Notes: a model not told the origin generated them from the sequence alone. A stretch of 64,000 bases of DNA from Geobacillus icigianus (GCF_000750005.1 NZ_JPYA01000201.1:1-64000), one strand, 5' to 3'. Positions 8,868-18,546 are shown, counted from the stretch's first letter. Program-made: numbers and translations.

Positions 8868-10193
8868 TCACTTTTTCACTTTCGTTTTCCAAGGCAAATC
8901 ATACTGAATCAAATCGTCATACGTCTCCCGCTTCACAACGAGCTGGGCATCGCCGTTTTCAACAAAGACGACAGCCGGGCGCGGCAGGCGATTGTAGTTG
9001 TTCGCCATCGAATAGCCGTACGCTCCCGTGCAAAAAACGGCTAAATAATCGCCCGGTTTCGCTTCCGGGAGCGCCAAATCCCAAATGAGCATATCGCCTG
9101 ACTCGCAGCACTTTCCGGCAATGGATACGACTTCCGTCCGCTCTCCCCACATCCGGTTGGCGAGCATCGCTTCGTATTTCGCCCCATACAGCGCCGGGCG
9201 AATGTTGTCGCTCATGCCACCATCAACGGCCACGTACGTTCGGACGTTTGGCACGTCTTTGCGCGAGCCGATCGTATAAATCGTCGTGCCGGCATCGCCG
9301 ACAAGCGAGCGCCCCGGCTCAATCCAAATTTCCGGAAGCGACAGCCCGTATTCGCGGGCTTGTTTTTTCGCTTCCTCAACGATGCAATCGACGTACATCG
9401 CCACGGGAATCGGATCATCCTCTTCGGTATAGCGAATGCCGAATCCCCCGCCAAGGTTGACCACTTCGGGGACGAAACGGTGCTCGCGATTCCACTCGGC
9501 CAGCTTGGCAAACACTTTTTGCGTCGCGAGCACAAATCCGGCGGTTTCAAAAATTTGCGAGCCGATATGGCAATGGACGCCCAACAGCCGAAACGCCTTC
9601 GCCGACATCACGCGCCGAAACGCCTGATCAGCTTGTCCATTGTGCAAATCAAAACCAAACTTCGAGTCCTCTTGTCCTGTTAAAATATAGTCATGGGTAT
9701 GCGCTTCAACTCCCGGCGTGACGCGCAGCAAAATCGGCACCGTTCGACCGGAGGCCTCTGCCAGCTCTTCGATCAACTCCAACTCGTAAAAATTGTCGAC
9801 GACGATGCAGCCGATGCCGGATTCGAGCGCCATCGCCAGCTCCTCCCGGCTTTTGTTATTGCCGTGAAAATGGATGCGCTCCGGCGGAAATCCGGCGACA
9901 AGCGCTGTATGCAATTCCCCGCCCGACACGACGTCAAGCGACAGCCCTTCCTCGGCGGCGAGCTGCACCATGGCGATGGAAGAAAACGCCTTGCTGGCGT
10001 AAGCGACCTGCGCCCGCACGCCATGGCGGCGGAACGCTTCCTGAAACGCGCGCGCCCGGGCGCGGATCAAGGCAACATCATAAATGTAAAGCGGCGTGCC
10101 GTACGTCTCAGCCAGTTCGACGACATCGACGCCGCCGATTTCCAAATGTCCTTTTTCATTGACGCGGCTTGTTCCATGCAAAAACACGACCAT
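8868..10193 (-). CDS. lysA: Diaminopimelate decarboxylase
   Basis: Last step of lysine synthesis: PLP-dependent decarboxylation of meso-diaminopimelate. The N-terminal alanine-racemase-like barrel carries the PLP lysine in AYASKAF. HIGSQI and the phosphate-binding GGGFGI follow, and the C-terminal beta domain carries the substrate-binding CESGDML. Its length of 441 residues is normal. It lies downstream of the spoVA operon, as in B. subtilis. Two hairpins in the 296-bp gap from spoVAF separate the transcripts. Confidence 0.96.
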   Translation of the reverse strand: MVVFLHGTSRVNEKGHLEIGGVDVVELAETYGTPLYIYDVALIRARARAFQEAFRRHGVRAQVAYASKAFSSIAMVQLAAEEGLSLDVVSGGELHTALVAGFPPERIHFHGNNKSREELAMALESGIGCIVVDNFYELELIEELAEASGRTVPILLRVTPGVEAHTHDYILTGQEDSKFGFDLHNGQADQAFRRVMSAKAFRLLGVHCHIGSQIFETAGFVLATQKVFAKLAEWNREHRFVPEVVNLGGGFGIRYTEEDDPIPVAMYVDCIVEEAKKQAREYGLSLPEIWIEPGRSLVGDAGTTIYTIGSRKDVPNVRTYVAVDGGMSDNIRPALYGAKYEAMLANRMWGERTEVVSIAGKCCESGDMLIWDLALPEAKPGDYLAVFCTGAYGYSMANNYNRLPRPAVVFVENGDAQLVVKRETYDDLIQYDLPWKTKVKK

Positions 10194-10257
10194 CCCTCAT
10201 TCCTCATCAAAATGGCGCACGAAAAGCCAAAAGCCGTTGGCCGCCGACAGCGACCCT

Positions 10258-10290
10258 GAAAAAACAAAACCGCAGAGCAACCGGCTCTGC
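10258..10290 (-). terminator. Hairpin with U-tract upstream of lysA
   Basis: On the minus strand GCAGAGC and GCTCTGC flank a short loop and are followed by GGTTTTGTTTTTT. It lies about 65 nt before the lysA start, so it is either a second spoVA terminator or an attenuator in a lysA leader. I could not recognise the conserved core of a lysine riboswitch here. Confidence 0.6.
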
Positions 10291-10431
10291 CGCGCACTAG
10301 GCTGCGATTCGGACATGCCCGTTGGCGCGTTCGCACCAAAACGAACGTCCGCTTCACCGCTCGGAAAAGGCGGTAAATATCAAATATTACGTTATCATAA
10401 TGACAAAAAAGTTGCAATAGCGCCAACAGCG

Positions 10432-10470
10432 AAAAAGCGGCCGCCCATCCATGCCATCGGGAGCGGCCGC
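10432..10470 (-). terminator. spoVA operon terminator
   Basis: Two GCGGCCGC blocks (10437-10444 and 10463-10470) form a strong stem followed on the minus strand by TTTTTCGC, 20 bp after the spoVAF stop codon. Confidence 0.75.
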
Positions 10471-10489
10471 CGGGTAAAGGGGCGCGGGA

Positions 10490-11965
10490 TCACGTCGGTT
10501 GTTTTTGCCGGTCCTGCGGATGGACGATGCTCGGACGCACTTTCGCCCCGGCGGCGGAACGGCGGACGATAATTTGCATAAACGCTGCCGGATCGAACGG
10601 AATGAACGGCCATAAATACGGGGTATTGAGCGAGCGAATGCTGACGAGCCAAAGCAAATAAACGGTCGTGCCGATGACGAGCCCCGGCACGTGAAACAGC
10701 GCGACAAAAATAACGAGAACAAGCCGGGAAATTTTATTGGCGACACTCAATTCGTAGCTCGGCGTCGCAAAAGAGCCGATCGCGGCCACCGCGACGTACA
10801 AAATGACTTCGGGCACAAACAAGCCGACATCGATAGCGATTTGCCCGATGAGGACGGCGGCGATTAAGCCCATAGCCGTTGAGAGCGGCGTCGGCGTGTG
10901 GATGGCGGCCATGCGCAGAAATTCGATCCCAAAATCGGCCAACAAAATTTGCACGACAATCGGGATGTTCGTTTGTTTGTTCGGGCCGATAAACGCCCAC
11001 GATTTCGGCAACAGCGACGGATCTAAAACGAACAGCACCCACAGCGGCAGCAGAAACAGCGACGACAAAATGCCTAAAAACCGCACCCAGCGGACAAACG
11101 TTCCGACCCCCGGCGACTGCCGATACTCTTCGGCGTGCTGGACATGGTGGAAAAACGTCGTCGGCGTAATGATGACGCTTGGCGATGTATCGACCATAAT
11201 GAGCACATGCCCTTCAAGCAAATGCGTCGCCGCCACATCAGGCCGCTCCGTGTACCGGACGAGCGGATAGGGGTTGTAGCCTTGCTTGACTAAAAACTCT
11301 TCAACCGTTTTGTCGCCCATGGTCAAGCCATCAACATGGATTTGTTGAAGCTCTTTTTTGATCAGCTCAACCAGCCCGGGGTCGGCGATATCTTGAATAT
11401 AGGCGATGCATACGTCTGTTTTCGATCGCTCACCGACTTGCAACATTTCAAAGCGCAGCCGCTCGTCGCGGATGCGTCGGCGGGTGAGCGCCGTATTGAC
11501 GATAATGTTCTCGACATAGCCGTCGCGGGCGCCGCGCACCACTTTTTCTGTGTCCGGCTCCTGCGGCTGCCGGCCCGGATAGCTGCGGACGTCGACCGCA
11601 AACCCGGTCGATTCCCCTTCGACAAGGACGATGATCAGCCCGGAAAGCAGCTTATCGACGGCCTCATCGAGGCTCATCACCGGGCTCACTTGCTGATGGA
11701 CAAGCCGATTTTCAATGATTTTCCACGCTTGCGATTCTTGCCGTTCATCATCGTTGACGCGCACGATTTGCTTCAATAATTCGATGATGTATTGCGTGTC
11801 ACATAAACCGTTGCAGTAATAAATATGTACTTCCCGGTTTAAGACACGAATTTTTCGCACGCCTAAATCAAAGCTTGTGCCGACGCCGATTCGCGCCTGC
11901 AAAAACTTGGCATTGTCAATGAGATTGCCCGCTATCGGCGTCTTCTTTTTTTCTTTTTCCGCCAT
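10490..11965 (-). CDS. spoVAF: Stage V sporulation protein AF
   Basis: GerA-A-family membrane protein that accompanies the SpoVA dipicolinic acid channel in the spore inner membrane. The 491-residue protein has a soluble N-terminal domain (first 260 residues or so, with [14 protein letters not shown] before the membrane part) and about five hydrophobic segments from [14 protein letters not shown] onward. ATG 11965 lies 8-9 bp after AAAGGAG. The start overlaps the end of spoVAEA by 50 bp, an unusually long overlap that suggests tight coupling. It is the last gene of the operon. Confidence 0.93.
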   Translation of the reverse strand: MAEKEKKKTPIAGNLIDNAKFLQARIGVGTSFDLGVRKIRVLNREVHIYYCNGLCDTQYIIELLKQIVRVNDDERQESQAWKIIENRLVHQQVSPVMSLDEAVDKLLSGLIIVLVEGESTGFAVDVRSYPGRQPQEPDTEKVVRGARDGYVENIIVNTALTRRRIRDERLRFEMLQVGERSKTDVCIAYIQDIADPGLVELIKKELQQIHVDGLTMGDKTVEEFLVKQGYNPYPLVRYTERPDVAATHLLEGHVLIMVDTSPSVIITPTTFFHHVQHAEEYRQSPGVGTFVRWVRFLGILSSLFLLPLWVLFVLDPSLLPKSWAFIGPNKQTNIPIVVQILLADFGIEFLRMAAIHTPTPLSTAMGLIAAVLIGQIAIDVGLFVPEVILYVAVAAIGSFATPSYELSVANKISRLVLVIFVALFHVPGLVIGTTVYLLWLVSIRSLNTPYLWPFIPFDPAAFMQIIVRRSAAGAKVRPSIVHPQDRQKQPT

Positions 11966-12524
11966 GGCCACCACTCCTTTCAAGAATCAACTCAACCGCT
12001 TTGCGCGTAATGGGTGCCCCATGTTCGGCACGGTCGCGGCGCCCCATTTTTCCGATGTCGCCGATGCCGACAATCAGCGGGATGTTCAGCTGGTCAAGAC
12101 AGTAGACGGTATCGCCGTTGATGCGGCCCACATCCAAATCGCGGATCCCTTCTTTATCGACCCCGTATTCGGTCATCACGCCGTCGCGGTCGATGCTCAC
12201 ATGCACCTTTGTCCATTCGTGCTGATGCGTGTTGGATGCAACCGCCAGCGCGCCAAGCACCTCGATTTGCTCGTGCGTCGCCACATAGCGAAGCGCCTCT
12301 TCGCCCGCTCCCTCACCGATGGCGCCACAGTCGTCAAACATCACAAACACCGGATCGTGCGGCGTCTGCAAAATCAGTTTGACGAGCTCCTCGCCGCTCA
12401 ACTTGGTCGGATTGCCTCGCGAGCAGGAGATGCAGCGGCCGCCGACGTCGGCGGCGACCCGTTCGATCGCTCGGCAGGCGAATTCGTCTCCGTCCGTCAC
12501 TAAAATGACCCGTCGTTTTTCCAT
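11916..12524 (-). CDS. spoVAEA: Stage V sporulation protein AE, soluble subunit (SpoVAEa)
   Basis: A 202-residue soluble protein with no membrane segment. It begins [20 protein letters not shown] and carries the conserved [13 protein letters not shown] and [17 protein letters not shown] segments of SpoVAEa. It is required with the other SpoVA products for calcium-dipicolinate movement. ATG 12524 follows AAAGGG. It sits 5 nt after spoVAEB. Confidence 0.92.
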   Translation of the reverse strand: MEKRRVILVTDGDEFACRAIERVAADVGGRCISCSRGNPTKLSGEELVKLILQTPHDPVFVMFDDCGAIGEGAGEEALRYVATHEQIEVLGALAVASNTHQHEWTKVHVSIDRDGVMTEYGVDKEGIRDLDVGRINGDTVYCLDQLNIPLIVGIGDIGKMGRRDRAEHGAPITRKAVELILERSGGHGGKRKKEDADSGQSH

Positions 12525-12529
12525 CGTCT

Positions 12530-12880
12530 CTACCCTTTCGGTTTGCAAATAAGCGCCGCGGCAAACGAACCCGCCACCATAAAAGCGAGCAACGCGCCAG
12601 CGAAGCGGAAGACGGCTCCCCCGGTCGCGACAAGTCCGCTTGGCGGCGGCCCGACCATGACGCCTTTCGCGAAAACGTAGCCCAACCCGCTTAACGGCAA
12701 CATCGCCCCCGCACCGACCGAAGCGACCCATCGATCGTATACGCCGCCAAACCCGAGGATGACGCCGAGGACGACCAACAGGCTGGCCACCCCGGCCGGC
12801 GTCCATCGGCCGCGGTCGATCAGGAGCTGGGCGATGACGCATACAAGCCCGCCGGCCAAAAACGCGCGGACATATTCCAT
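12530..12880 (-). CDS. spoVAEB: Stage V sporulation protein AE, membrane subunit (SpoVAEb)
   Basis: A small four-helix membrane protein (116 residues) that with SpoVAC forms the inner-membrane channel for dipicolinic acid. It starts [20 protein letters not shown] and has conserved Gly-rich helices ([16 protein letters not shown]). The start follows GGGGGAA and lies one base after the spoVAD stop codon. Confidence 0.92.
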   Translation of the reverse strand: MEYVRAFLAGGLVCVIAQLLIDRGRWTPAGVASLLVVLGVILGFGGVYDRWVASVGAGAMLPLSGLGYVFAKGVMVGPPPSGLVATGGAVFRFAGALLAFMVAGSFAAALICKPKG

Positions 12881-12881
12881 C

Positions 12882-13922
12882 TCACATTCCCCCCGATCGT
12901 GGCCCATCCGGCTCTTGCCCGGCCGCTTCGATGACGACACCGTGAGCGATAGCCGGGATCGACTGTTTTTGCTGCACCATCGTTTGGCTCAACAGCGCCC
13001 CGGTCGCGACGACAAACAGACGGCGAAACGCACCGCGGGCAAGTTCATGAAGCAAATAGCCGTACGTGACAACGGCCGAGCACGCACAGCCGCTGCCGCC
13101 GGCGAACACCTTTTGATCCGGCCGGTAGATCATCAGCCCGCAATCGTTGTACATCTCGCTGACGTCATAGCCCGCTTCGGCAAGCAGCTCCCGAACGATG
13201 ACGCTGCCGACGCGCGACAAGTCGCCGGTGACAATCAAGTCGTAATCGCTTGGCGATGCGCCTAAGTCGCGGAAATGCTGCTCGATCGTATCGGCCGCAG
13301 CCGGAGCCATCGCCGCTCCCATATCGAGCGGATTGGTCAGCCCGGCATCGATCACTTTGCCGATCGTCGCCGCCCGGATGCGCCAGCGCCCCGGGGTGCG
13401 CCCGATGAGCGCTGCGCCGGCGCCGGTGACCGTAAACGTCGCCGTTTTCGGCTTTTGCACTCCGAGTTCGGTCGGATAGCGAAACTGCCGTTCAGCCGTG
13501 GCGTTATGACTGCTTGTCGCCGTGAGCGCCCGATCGGCCAATCCGCCGGCAACCAACGCGGCGGCGGCGGCCAACGTCTGCATCGAAGTGGAGCAGGCGC
13601 CAAACAAACATAAAAACGGAATCGGCAGCTCGCGAGCGACATAGTTGGATGTAGCCTGTTGGTTTAACAAATCGCCGGCCAAAAACAGATCGACCTCTTC
13701 AGCGGAAACGCCCGCCTTTTGCAAGCAGCGGCCGACCGCCTCCCGCATCAGCCGCCGCTCGGCCAGCTCCCACGTCTTTTCCCCGCAATATAGGTCGCGA
13801 TAACAAATATCAAAATACTTTCCGAGCGGCCCATCCGCTTCCAACGGCCCGACCGCCGCCGCGGCCGCTTGAATGTAGACTCCTTCATCAAACAACCACG
13901 TCTGTTTTCCGACGCGCTTCAT
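12882..13922 (-). CDS. spoVAD: Stage V sporulation protein AD
   Basis: Soluble thiolase-fold protein that binds dipicolinic acid and delivers it to the SpoVA channel. The 346-residue product shows the thiolase-like FGACSTSMQTLAAAAALV around a Cys, then ATSSHNATAERQFR and the Cys-rich AGGSGCACSAVV. ATG 13922 was chosen after a GAGGGGGG ribosome site; upstream codons in the same frame lack one. It lies 16 nt after spoVAC. Confidence 0.95.
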   Translation of the reverse strand: MKRVGKQTWLFDEGVYIQAAAAAVGPLEADGPLGKYFDICYRDLYCGEKTWELAERRLMREAVGRCLQKAGVSAEEVDLFLAGDLLNQQATSNYVARELPIPFLCLFGACSTSMQTLAAAAALVAGGLADRALTATSSHNATAERQFRYPTELGVQKPKTATFTVTGAGAALIGRTPGRWRIRAATIGKVIDAGLTNPLDMGAAMAPAAADTIEQHFRDLGASPSDYDLIVTGDLSRVGSVIVRELLAEAGYDVSEMYNDCGLMIYRPDQKVFAGGSGCACSAVVTYGYLLHELARGAFRRLFVVATGALLSQTMVQQKQSIPAIAHGVVIEAAGQEPDGPRSGGM

Positions 13923-13938
13923 GGCGCCCCCCTCTTTC

Positions 13939-14367
13939 CTACGGCCAGAACAGACCGAGCACATAGGCGGCAATCACTCCGTAAATGATCGCCGCGCCGC
14001 CGGCTTTCAACATCTGCCCGCCCACCCCGGCCATCCACCCTTCGCTCCGGTGCTCGATGGCGGCGCTAGCGAGCGCATTGGCGAGCCCGGTAAGAAGCAT
14101 CGTCGCCCCCGCGCCGGCGAATTGGCTAATGTCATCATATTTTCCGACAGCGGTCAGTCCGATCGCCAATCCAGCCATGACGATCGACGCCCATAAATGG
14201 GCCTCGAGCGCTGAAGTGGCAAACGTACCGCCATACCAATTAGCCAGCCATTGCGCCAGCGCGCAAAGCGCCCCGCCGACAAGAAACGCTTTTCCCGCAT
14301 TGGCCGCGTACGGGGGAGAAGGTTGGAACGCTTTGACTTCACGGAGATAATCGGTTCTCAATCCCAC
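13939..14367 (-). CDS. spoVAC: Stage V sporulation protein AC
   Basis: Membrane protein of 142 residues, the mechanosensitive-like pore component of the SpoVA channel. Hydrophobic helices include AFLVGGALCALAQWLANW and IVMAGLAIGLTAVG, and the conserved YDDISQFAGAGATMLLTG segment is present. The start is GTG at 14367 behind AAAGGGGG. Confidence 0.94.
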   Translation of the reverse strand: MGLRTDYLREVKAFQPSPPYAANAGKAFLVGGALCALAQWLANWYGGTFATSALEAHLWASIVMAGLAIGLTAVGKYDDISQFAGAGATMLLTGLANALASAAIEHRSEGWMAGVGGQMLKAGGAAIIYGVIAAYVLGLFWP

Positions 14368-14384
14368 GTTTTCGTCCCCCTTTG

Positions 14385-14816
14385 TCAGCGAAAATGATCG
14401 ACAAAATATAGCCAGTGAAACAAAGAGCCCGCCACCTTGCCAAAGGCGATGGCCATCAATAAAGCGACGATTCTCTCATCGACCCCGATTCGTTTCGCTA
14501 AAATCGGCCAAACGTTCAGCACTTCGGTGAGCGCGGCGGCGAGCATTCCGACAAATATGCCGTGCAGAAGCCCAATCGGCGCCAGCCAATAGTTGGACAA
14601 ATGGAAAACCGAATGGCGAAGGCTCACCCAACCGCCGACGAGAGCGCCAAACACCGCGCCCCATTCATAAGCGTGAATGCGCTTCATCGTTTTCGTCAGC
14701 TGCGTCAGGCGCGGGATGACGCCAAGCACGACCAAAAAGGCGACAAAGCCGGTTCCGACCGCCAACCCTCCAGCGAAGCCGACGAACACTACCAGCAAAA
14801 TCTCAAGCGTCGTCAA
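14385..14816 (-). CDS. spoVAB: Stage V sporulation protein AB
   Basis: A 143-residue membrane protein with four to five hydrophobic helices (MTTLEILLVVFVGFAGGLAV at the N-terminus, the conserved YEWGAVFGALVGGWVSL in the middle). It belongs to the SpoVA dipicolinate transport complex. A TTG start at 14816 is used; it overlaps the end of spoVAA by 14 bp and has GAGG upstream, so coupling to spoVAA is likely. Confidence 0.88.
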   Translation of the reverse strand: MTTLEILLVVFVGFAGGLAVGTGFVAFLVVLGVIPRLTQLTKTMKRIHAYEWGAVFGALVGGWVSLRHSVFHLSNYWLAPIGLLHGIFVGMLAAALTEVLNVWPILAKRIGVDERIVALLMAIAFGKVAGSLFHWLYFVDHFR

Positions 14817-15426
14817 GGTGCCTCATGCTTTCCTTGTTTTCATGCAAAATGACATACTGGTCAATGGCCTGCTGGTAGTTGAACATTTCGACTTCCAGAG
14901 GGCTGGGCTCCTCGTTGATGCGTTTGCGGAACCAATGGTTAAAAAACAAAATCATCCCGATCCCGAGCCCAAGCGAATATGGAATTTGCAAAAGAAGCGG
15001 CTTATCCACCGTCTGACCGGTGATCATTTCATACAAATGGCGATGCACCCGTTGCATGCTCACATCTTCGTGGAAATTCATAATCGCCATCGCCGAACCG
15101 ACGAACAGAAGAAGCCAAACGAGCAGGAACACGACGAACGGAACTTTTCGCTTTTCATACACGACTTCAACGATCGTCTGCGATGGGCCAACCATCTGCA
15201 CATCGAGCGATTCATCGACATCGAGCACGGCCTTGACCATTTGCATCATGTCGATAATGACGATCGTTTTATCGCTTGGCTGCACCCGGTAGAGCGGGAC
15301 CGCCCGCAGCCGCTCGACGAGTTCGCCATCCGCCGCAGCGATTTGCGCCGCTTGTCCGAGCGTGACCGCCGCCCCCGGCTCGACTTGCACGCGATGGCGC
15401 GGCTTAATGAATACGGTGTTGGCCAT
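14803..15426 (-). CDS. spoVAA: Stage V sporulation protein AA
   Basis: First gene of the spoVA operon. The 207-residue product has a soluble N-terminal beta domain (MANTVFIKPRHRVQV and onward) and two membrane helices at about residues 95-115 and 150-165. ATG 15426 follows AAAGGTG. No convincing SigG promoter with correct spacing could be found in the 140-bp gap after sigF, although sigma-G control is expected for this operon. Confidence 0.9.
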   Translation of the reverse strand: MANTVFIKPRHRVQVEPGAAVTLGQAAQIAAADGELVERLRAVPLYRVQPSDKTIVIIDMMQMVKAVLDVDESLDVQMVGPSQTIVEVVYEKRKVPFVVFLLVWLLLFVGSAMAIMNFHEDVSMQRVHRHLYEMITGQTVDKPLLLQIPYSLGLGIGMILFFNHWFRKRINEEPSPLEVEMFNYQQAIDQYVILHENKESMRHLDDA

Positions 15427-15512
15427 TTGCTTCACACCTTTGTCTTTTTTTCATTAGTTTGGTGGACAGTCAAGCCGATCATGCGGTTCGGCCGCATTCA
15501 CCATCGATTTCA

Positions 15513-15553
15513 TAAAAATAGAAAAGAATGGGCAGCGAAGGCCCATTCTTTCA
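15513..15553 (-). terminator. Terminator after sigF
   Basis: On the minus strand AAAGAATGGGC pairs with GCCCATTCTTT around a 7-nt loop, followed by TCTATTTTTATG. It separates the spoIIA and spoVA transcripts. Confidence 0.85.
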
Positions 15554-15565
15554 TCAAGCAGGCTT

Positions 15566-16324
15566 CTAGCCATCCATTTTCTCTTTGATGTGCTGTAAGA
15601 TTTTTTTCTCCAGCCGGGATACTTGCACTTGAGAGATGCCGAGTCTTGCTGCCACTTCGGACTGGGTTTGATCTTTGTAGTAGCGCAAATAGACAATGAG
15701 CCGCTCGCGCTCATCAAGCTCTTCGATCGCTTTTTTCAAAGCGATTTTGTCAAACCATGACGCCTCGTCATCGTCGGCGATTTGATCGAGCAGCGTGATC
15801 GGATCGCCGTCGTTTTCGTACACCGTTTCGTGAATCGACGTCGGCGTGCGGACGGCCTCTTGAGCGAGGACAACCTCTTCTTTGGCAATGCCCAAATGAT
15901 CGGCGATTTCGGTGACCGTCGGCGCCCGTCCGCGCGCTTTTGACAGCTCGTCTTTGGCCTTGCGGATTTTATTGCCCATCTCTTTCAGCGAGCGGCTCAC
16001 TTTGACAGTGCCGTCATCGCGAAGAAAACGCTGAATCTCCCCGATGATCATCGGCACGGCGTACGTCGAAAACTTGACGTCATACGACAAATCAAATTTG
16101 TCGACCGATTTTAACAAGCCGATGCAGCCGATTTGGAACAAGTCGTCGGCCTCATAGCCGCGATTTAAAAAACGTTGGACGACCGACCAGACGAGGCGCA
16201 TGTTTTTTTCAATAATTTCATCGCGCGCTTCTTGATCGCCTGCTTGGCTGCGGCGGATCAGCTCCTTCATCTCCTGGTCTTTGATTGGCGACTGATCTTG
16301 CTTGACATCGACATCCATAGGCAT
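15566..16324 (-). CDS. sigF: RNA polymerase sigma-F factor
   Basis: First forespore-specific sigma factor. Region 2 is clear (DLFQIGCIGLLKSVDKFD and FSTYAVPMIIGEIQRFLRDD), followed by region 3 (VSRSLKEMGNKIRKAK) and the region 4 helix-turn-helix near the C-terminus (QSEVAARLGISQVQVSRLEK). ATG 16324 was chosen because GAGGGA lies 6 bp upstream, giving 252 residues. It lies 7 nt after spoIIAB, its anti-sigma factor. Confidence 0.97.
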   Translation of the reverse strand: MPMDVDVKQDQSPIKDQEMKELIRRSQAGDQEARDEIIEKNMRLVWSVVQRFLNRGYEADDLFQIGCIGLLKSVDKFDLSYDVKFSTYAVPMIIGEIQRFLRDDGTVKVSRSLKEMGNKIRKAKDELSKARGRAPTVTEIADHLGIAKEEVVLAQEAVRTPTSIHETVYENDGDPITLLDQIADDDEASWFDKIALKKAIEELDERERLIVYLRYYKDQTQSEVAARLGISQVQVSRLEKKILQHIKEKMDG

Positions 16325-16331
16325 GTCTCCC

Positions 16332-16772
16332 TCAGTTACATAGCGCTTGGCTTTTGGCAATATGCTTTTTCAAATACACGGTCGTCCCTTTGTTCACTTC
16401 CGATTCAATGATGACTTCGTCCATGAAGTTCTCCATAATGGTAAATCCCATTCCCGAACGCTCTAGTTCCGGTTTGGTCGTAAACAGCGGCTGGCGCGCC
16501 TCATCAATATTGGCGATGCCGACCCCTTCGTCCCTCACGGTCAAATGGACGATGCCGTCTTCAATGATGACGGAAATAGAGACAATGCCGTTCGGGTCGT
16601 TGTTATAGCCATGGATAATGGCGTTGGTGACCGCCTCTGAGACGACCGTTTTGATTTCCGTCAACTCGTCCATCGTTGGATCGAGCTGGGCGACGAACGC
16701 CGCCACCGTCACCCGGGCAAACGATTCGTTTTCGCTGCGCGCGGAAAATTGGAGGTGCATTTCGTTGCGCAT
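16332..16772 (-). CDS. spoIIAB: Anti-sigma-F factor, serine kinase
   Basis: Binds and inhibits SigF, and phosphorylates SpoIIAA on a serine. It is a GHKL kinase-fold protein of 146 residues with the N box [15 protein letters not shown]1 box DEGVGI and G2 box [12 protein letters not shown]. It matches the B. subtilis protein in length and in the ending SQALCN. Its ATG directly abuts the spoIIAA stop codon. Confidence 0.97.
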   Translation of the reverse strand: MRNEMHLQFSARSENESFARVTVAAFVAQLDPTMDELTEIKTVVSEAVTNAIIHGYNNDPNGIVSISVIIEDGIVHLTVRDEGVGIANIDEARQPLFTTKPELERSGMGFTIMENFMDEVIIESEVNKGTTVYLKKHIAKSQALCN

Positions 16773-17123
16773 TTACGCCACCCCCAATGCCTGCAAAGCA
16801 AATTGCTCATCCGCTTCCAAGCGAATAATTTTAAATAGTCCCGACATATCAAACAGGCGCTTGACGGCCGGCGACACCGCGCAGACGACCATCTGACCGC
16901 CCATGTTTTTGATCTGTTTGTAGCGTCCTAAAATGACGCCAAGACCTGAGCTGTCCATAAATGTCAACTGACCTAAATTGAGCACGATATGGCGGATGCC
17001 CTGGTTTTCGAGCACATCCGTCACTTGTTCGCGCAACGCTTCGGCCGTATGATGGTCGAGCTCCCCGGACAGGCGAACGATCAGCACGTCTTGTTTCACT
17101 TCTAAGTCAATCGCGAGACTCAC
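16773..17123 (-). CDS. spoIIAA: Anti-sigma-F factor antagonist
   Basis: STAS-domain protein that, when dephosphorylated by SpoIIE, displaces SigF from SpoIIAB. The phosphorylated serine lies in [18 protein letters not shown], preceded by [10 protein letters not shown] at 17123 was chosen: AAGGAGG lies 8 bp upstream and the 116-residue product then aligns with the family start ([11 protein letters not shown]). It is the first gene of the spoIIA operon. Confidence 0.96.
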   Translation of the reverse strand: MSLAIDLEVKQDVLIVRLSGELDHHTAEALREQVTDVLENQGIRHIVLNLGQLTFMDSSGLGVILGRYKQIKNMGGQMVVCAVSPAVKRLFDMSGLFKIIRLEADEQFALQALGVA

Positions 17124-17160
17124 AGCGTCTTCCTCCTTGTCCATTTCAGGATACGGAGAA

Positions 17161-17187
17161 GTTTCGCTGCCCGCGCTCGGAAATCCT
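17161..17187 (-). promoter_or_regulatory. Possible sigma-H promoter of spoIIA
   Basis: On the minus strand CAGGATTT (AGGATTT at 17187-17181) resembles a sigma-H -35 element. GAAAC at 17165-17161 is a weak -10, with 15 bp between. It lies about 40 nt before the spoIIAA start. Sigma-H control of this operon is known in Bacillus; the match here is only partial. Confidence 0.35.
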
Positions 17188-17248
17188 GCCGCCCGACAAA
17201 ACTAGTACCCGTTCGCCAAAGAGAGTGAAAAGGCGGCAAAACTTGACA

Positions 17249-18424
17249 TCATCCCGCCTGCACGAAACGACTAAACACCCGCTTAAACAAGTCCCAAAAG
17301 CTCGCTTCTTCGACCGTTTGCTTGGCGACAAGCGGGCTGCGCACGATCTCTTTTCCATCCTCTTTCAAAATCAAAACGCCAAGCTCATCACCTTTGCGAA
17401 TTGGGGCTTGTACCCGTTCTTTCACCTTGACGATTTTCTCAATCTGCTCGACCGACTGCCCCTTTTTCGTCAGCACCGATACCGGTTCCGATGTCACCGC
17501 TGCCACCGATGTTTGCTTGCCTTTGCTCACTTCCACGCGAGCGATCGTTTGATTCCGTTCGTATACCGGGTGGGTCTGATATTGTTGAAACGCATAGTCG
17601 AGCATTTTCGTCATTTGCGCATTGCGCGCTTTCGGCGTCGGCGCCCCAAAAATGACGGCAATGACGCGCATGCCATTCTTTTTCGCTGTCGCGGTCAAAC
17701 AATAACCCGCCTCGCTCGTAAAGCCGGTTTTCAGCCCGTCAACACCGGGATAAAACTTGACAAGCCGGTTGGTATTCACAAGCCAAAACTTTTTGTCCGT
17801 CTGTTCGCGCAAATAGTCTTCGTATTTGCTCGTATATTTCGTAATATCTTCATACTTCAACAATTCGCGCGCCATCATGGCCATATCATAAGCGCTGCTG
17901 TAGTGATGTTCCGCCGGCAAACCGGTCGCGTTGACAAAATGAGTGTCGTTTAAGCCTAGCCGCTTTGCCTTTTCGTTCATCATTTCGACAAACGCCTCTT
18001 CTGACCCGGCAATCCGTTCGGCCAGGGCGACCGAAGCATCGTTCGCCGAACCGATGGCGATGCCGCGCAGCAGCTCGTCAACCGTCATTTCCTCACCCGG
18101 TTCAAGGAAAATTTGCGAGCCGCCCATGGAAGCGGCGTATTCGCTCGCCCGTACTTTCTCATCGTAGGAGAGCTTTCCTTCATCGATCGCCTCCATGATC
18201 AGCAACATCGTCATAATTTTCGTCATGCTCGCCGGCGGCAGTTTTTCATGAGCATTTTTCTCGTACAACACTTTTCCTGTGTCGCGTTCGATCAAAATCG
18301 CTGATTTCGCCTCAGCGGCTAGTTCGGCCTTCGCTCCCTTCGCCTCTTTTTCCTCGGCGTGCACGGAAAGGGGAAGGAACAGAAGAAGCGGCAAGAAAAG
18401 CAGACGAATGACTGTCGTTTTCAT
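17249..18424 (-). CDS. dacF: D-alanyl-D-alanine carboxypeptidase DacF
   Basis: Forespore penicillin-binding protein (PBP5 class) that trims peptidoglycan cross-links in the spore cortex. The signal peptide (residues 1-23) ends at VHA. The active-site motifs are PASMTKIM (SxxK), SAND (SxN) and GLKTGFTSEAG (KTG). The C-terminus is basic and amphipathic (FWDLFKRVFSRFV), as needed for membrane anchoring. ATG 18424 follows GGAGG. It lies directly upstream of spoIIA. Confidence 0.94.
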   Translation of the reverse strand: MKTTVIRLLFLPLLLFLPLSVHAEEKEAKGAKAELAAEAKSAILIERDTGKVLYEKNAHEKLPPASMTKIMTMLLIMEAIDEGKLSYDEKVRASEYAASMGGSQIFLEPGEEMTVDELLRGIAIGSANDASVALAERIAGSEEAFVEMMNEKAKRLGLNDTHFVNATGLPAEHHYSSAYDMAMMARELLKYEDITKYTSKYEDYLREQTDKKFWLVNTNRLVKFYPGVDGLKTGFTSEAGYCLTATAKKNGMRVIAVIFGAPTPKARNAQMTKMLDYAFQQYQTHPVYERNQTIARVEVSKGKQTSVAAVTSEPVSVLTKKGQSVEQIEKIVKVKERVQAPIRKGDELGVLILKEDGKEIVRSPLVAKQTVEEASFWDLFKRVFSRFVQAG

Positions 18425-18493
18425 CTCCCAAACCTCCATTCTTTATACATGCCATTTTTTCCAACAGAGATATTTTTATACAAACGAACCCAA

Positions 18494-18534
18494 AATAAAA
18501 AAACGCCCGAAACCCACTGTTTCGAGCGTTTTCT
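18494..18534 (-). terminator. Terminator after pdp
   Basis: On the minus strand AAAACGCTCGAAAC pairs with GTTTCGGGCGTTTT around a short loop, followed by a run of T. Confidence 0.85.
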
Positions 18535-18546
18535 AACAGCTTCGCC

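Noticed and set aside
10194-10489. Lysine riboswitch upstream of lysA
   Set aside because: The gap holds two terminator-like hairpins but no recognisable conserved core of the L box.
12319-12842. Alternative frames opposite or overlapping spoVAEA/spoVAEB, including upstream extension of spoVAEA to 12842
   Set aside because: The extension lacks a ribosome site and overlaps spoVAEB. The ATG at 12524 gives the normal family length.
15427-15512. Sigma-G promoter search upstream of spoVAA
   Set aside because: TGAATG and CATGATC occur but are only 11 bp apart, too close for a sigma-G promoter, so no feature was called.
14677-15588. 303-residue plus-strand open frame opposite spoVAA/spoVAB
   Set aside because: Antisense shadow of conserved sporulation genes with no homology or ribosome site.
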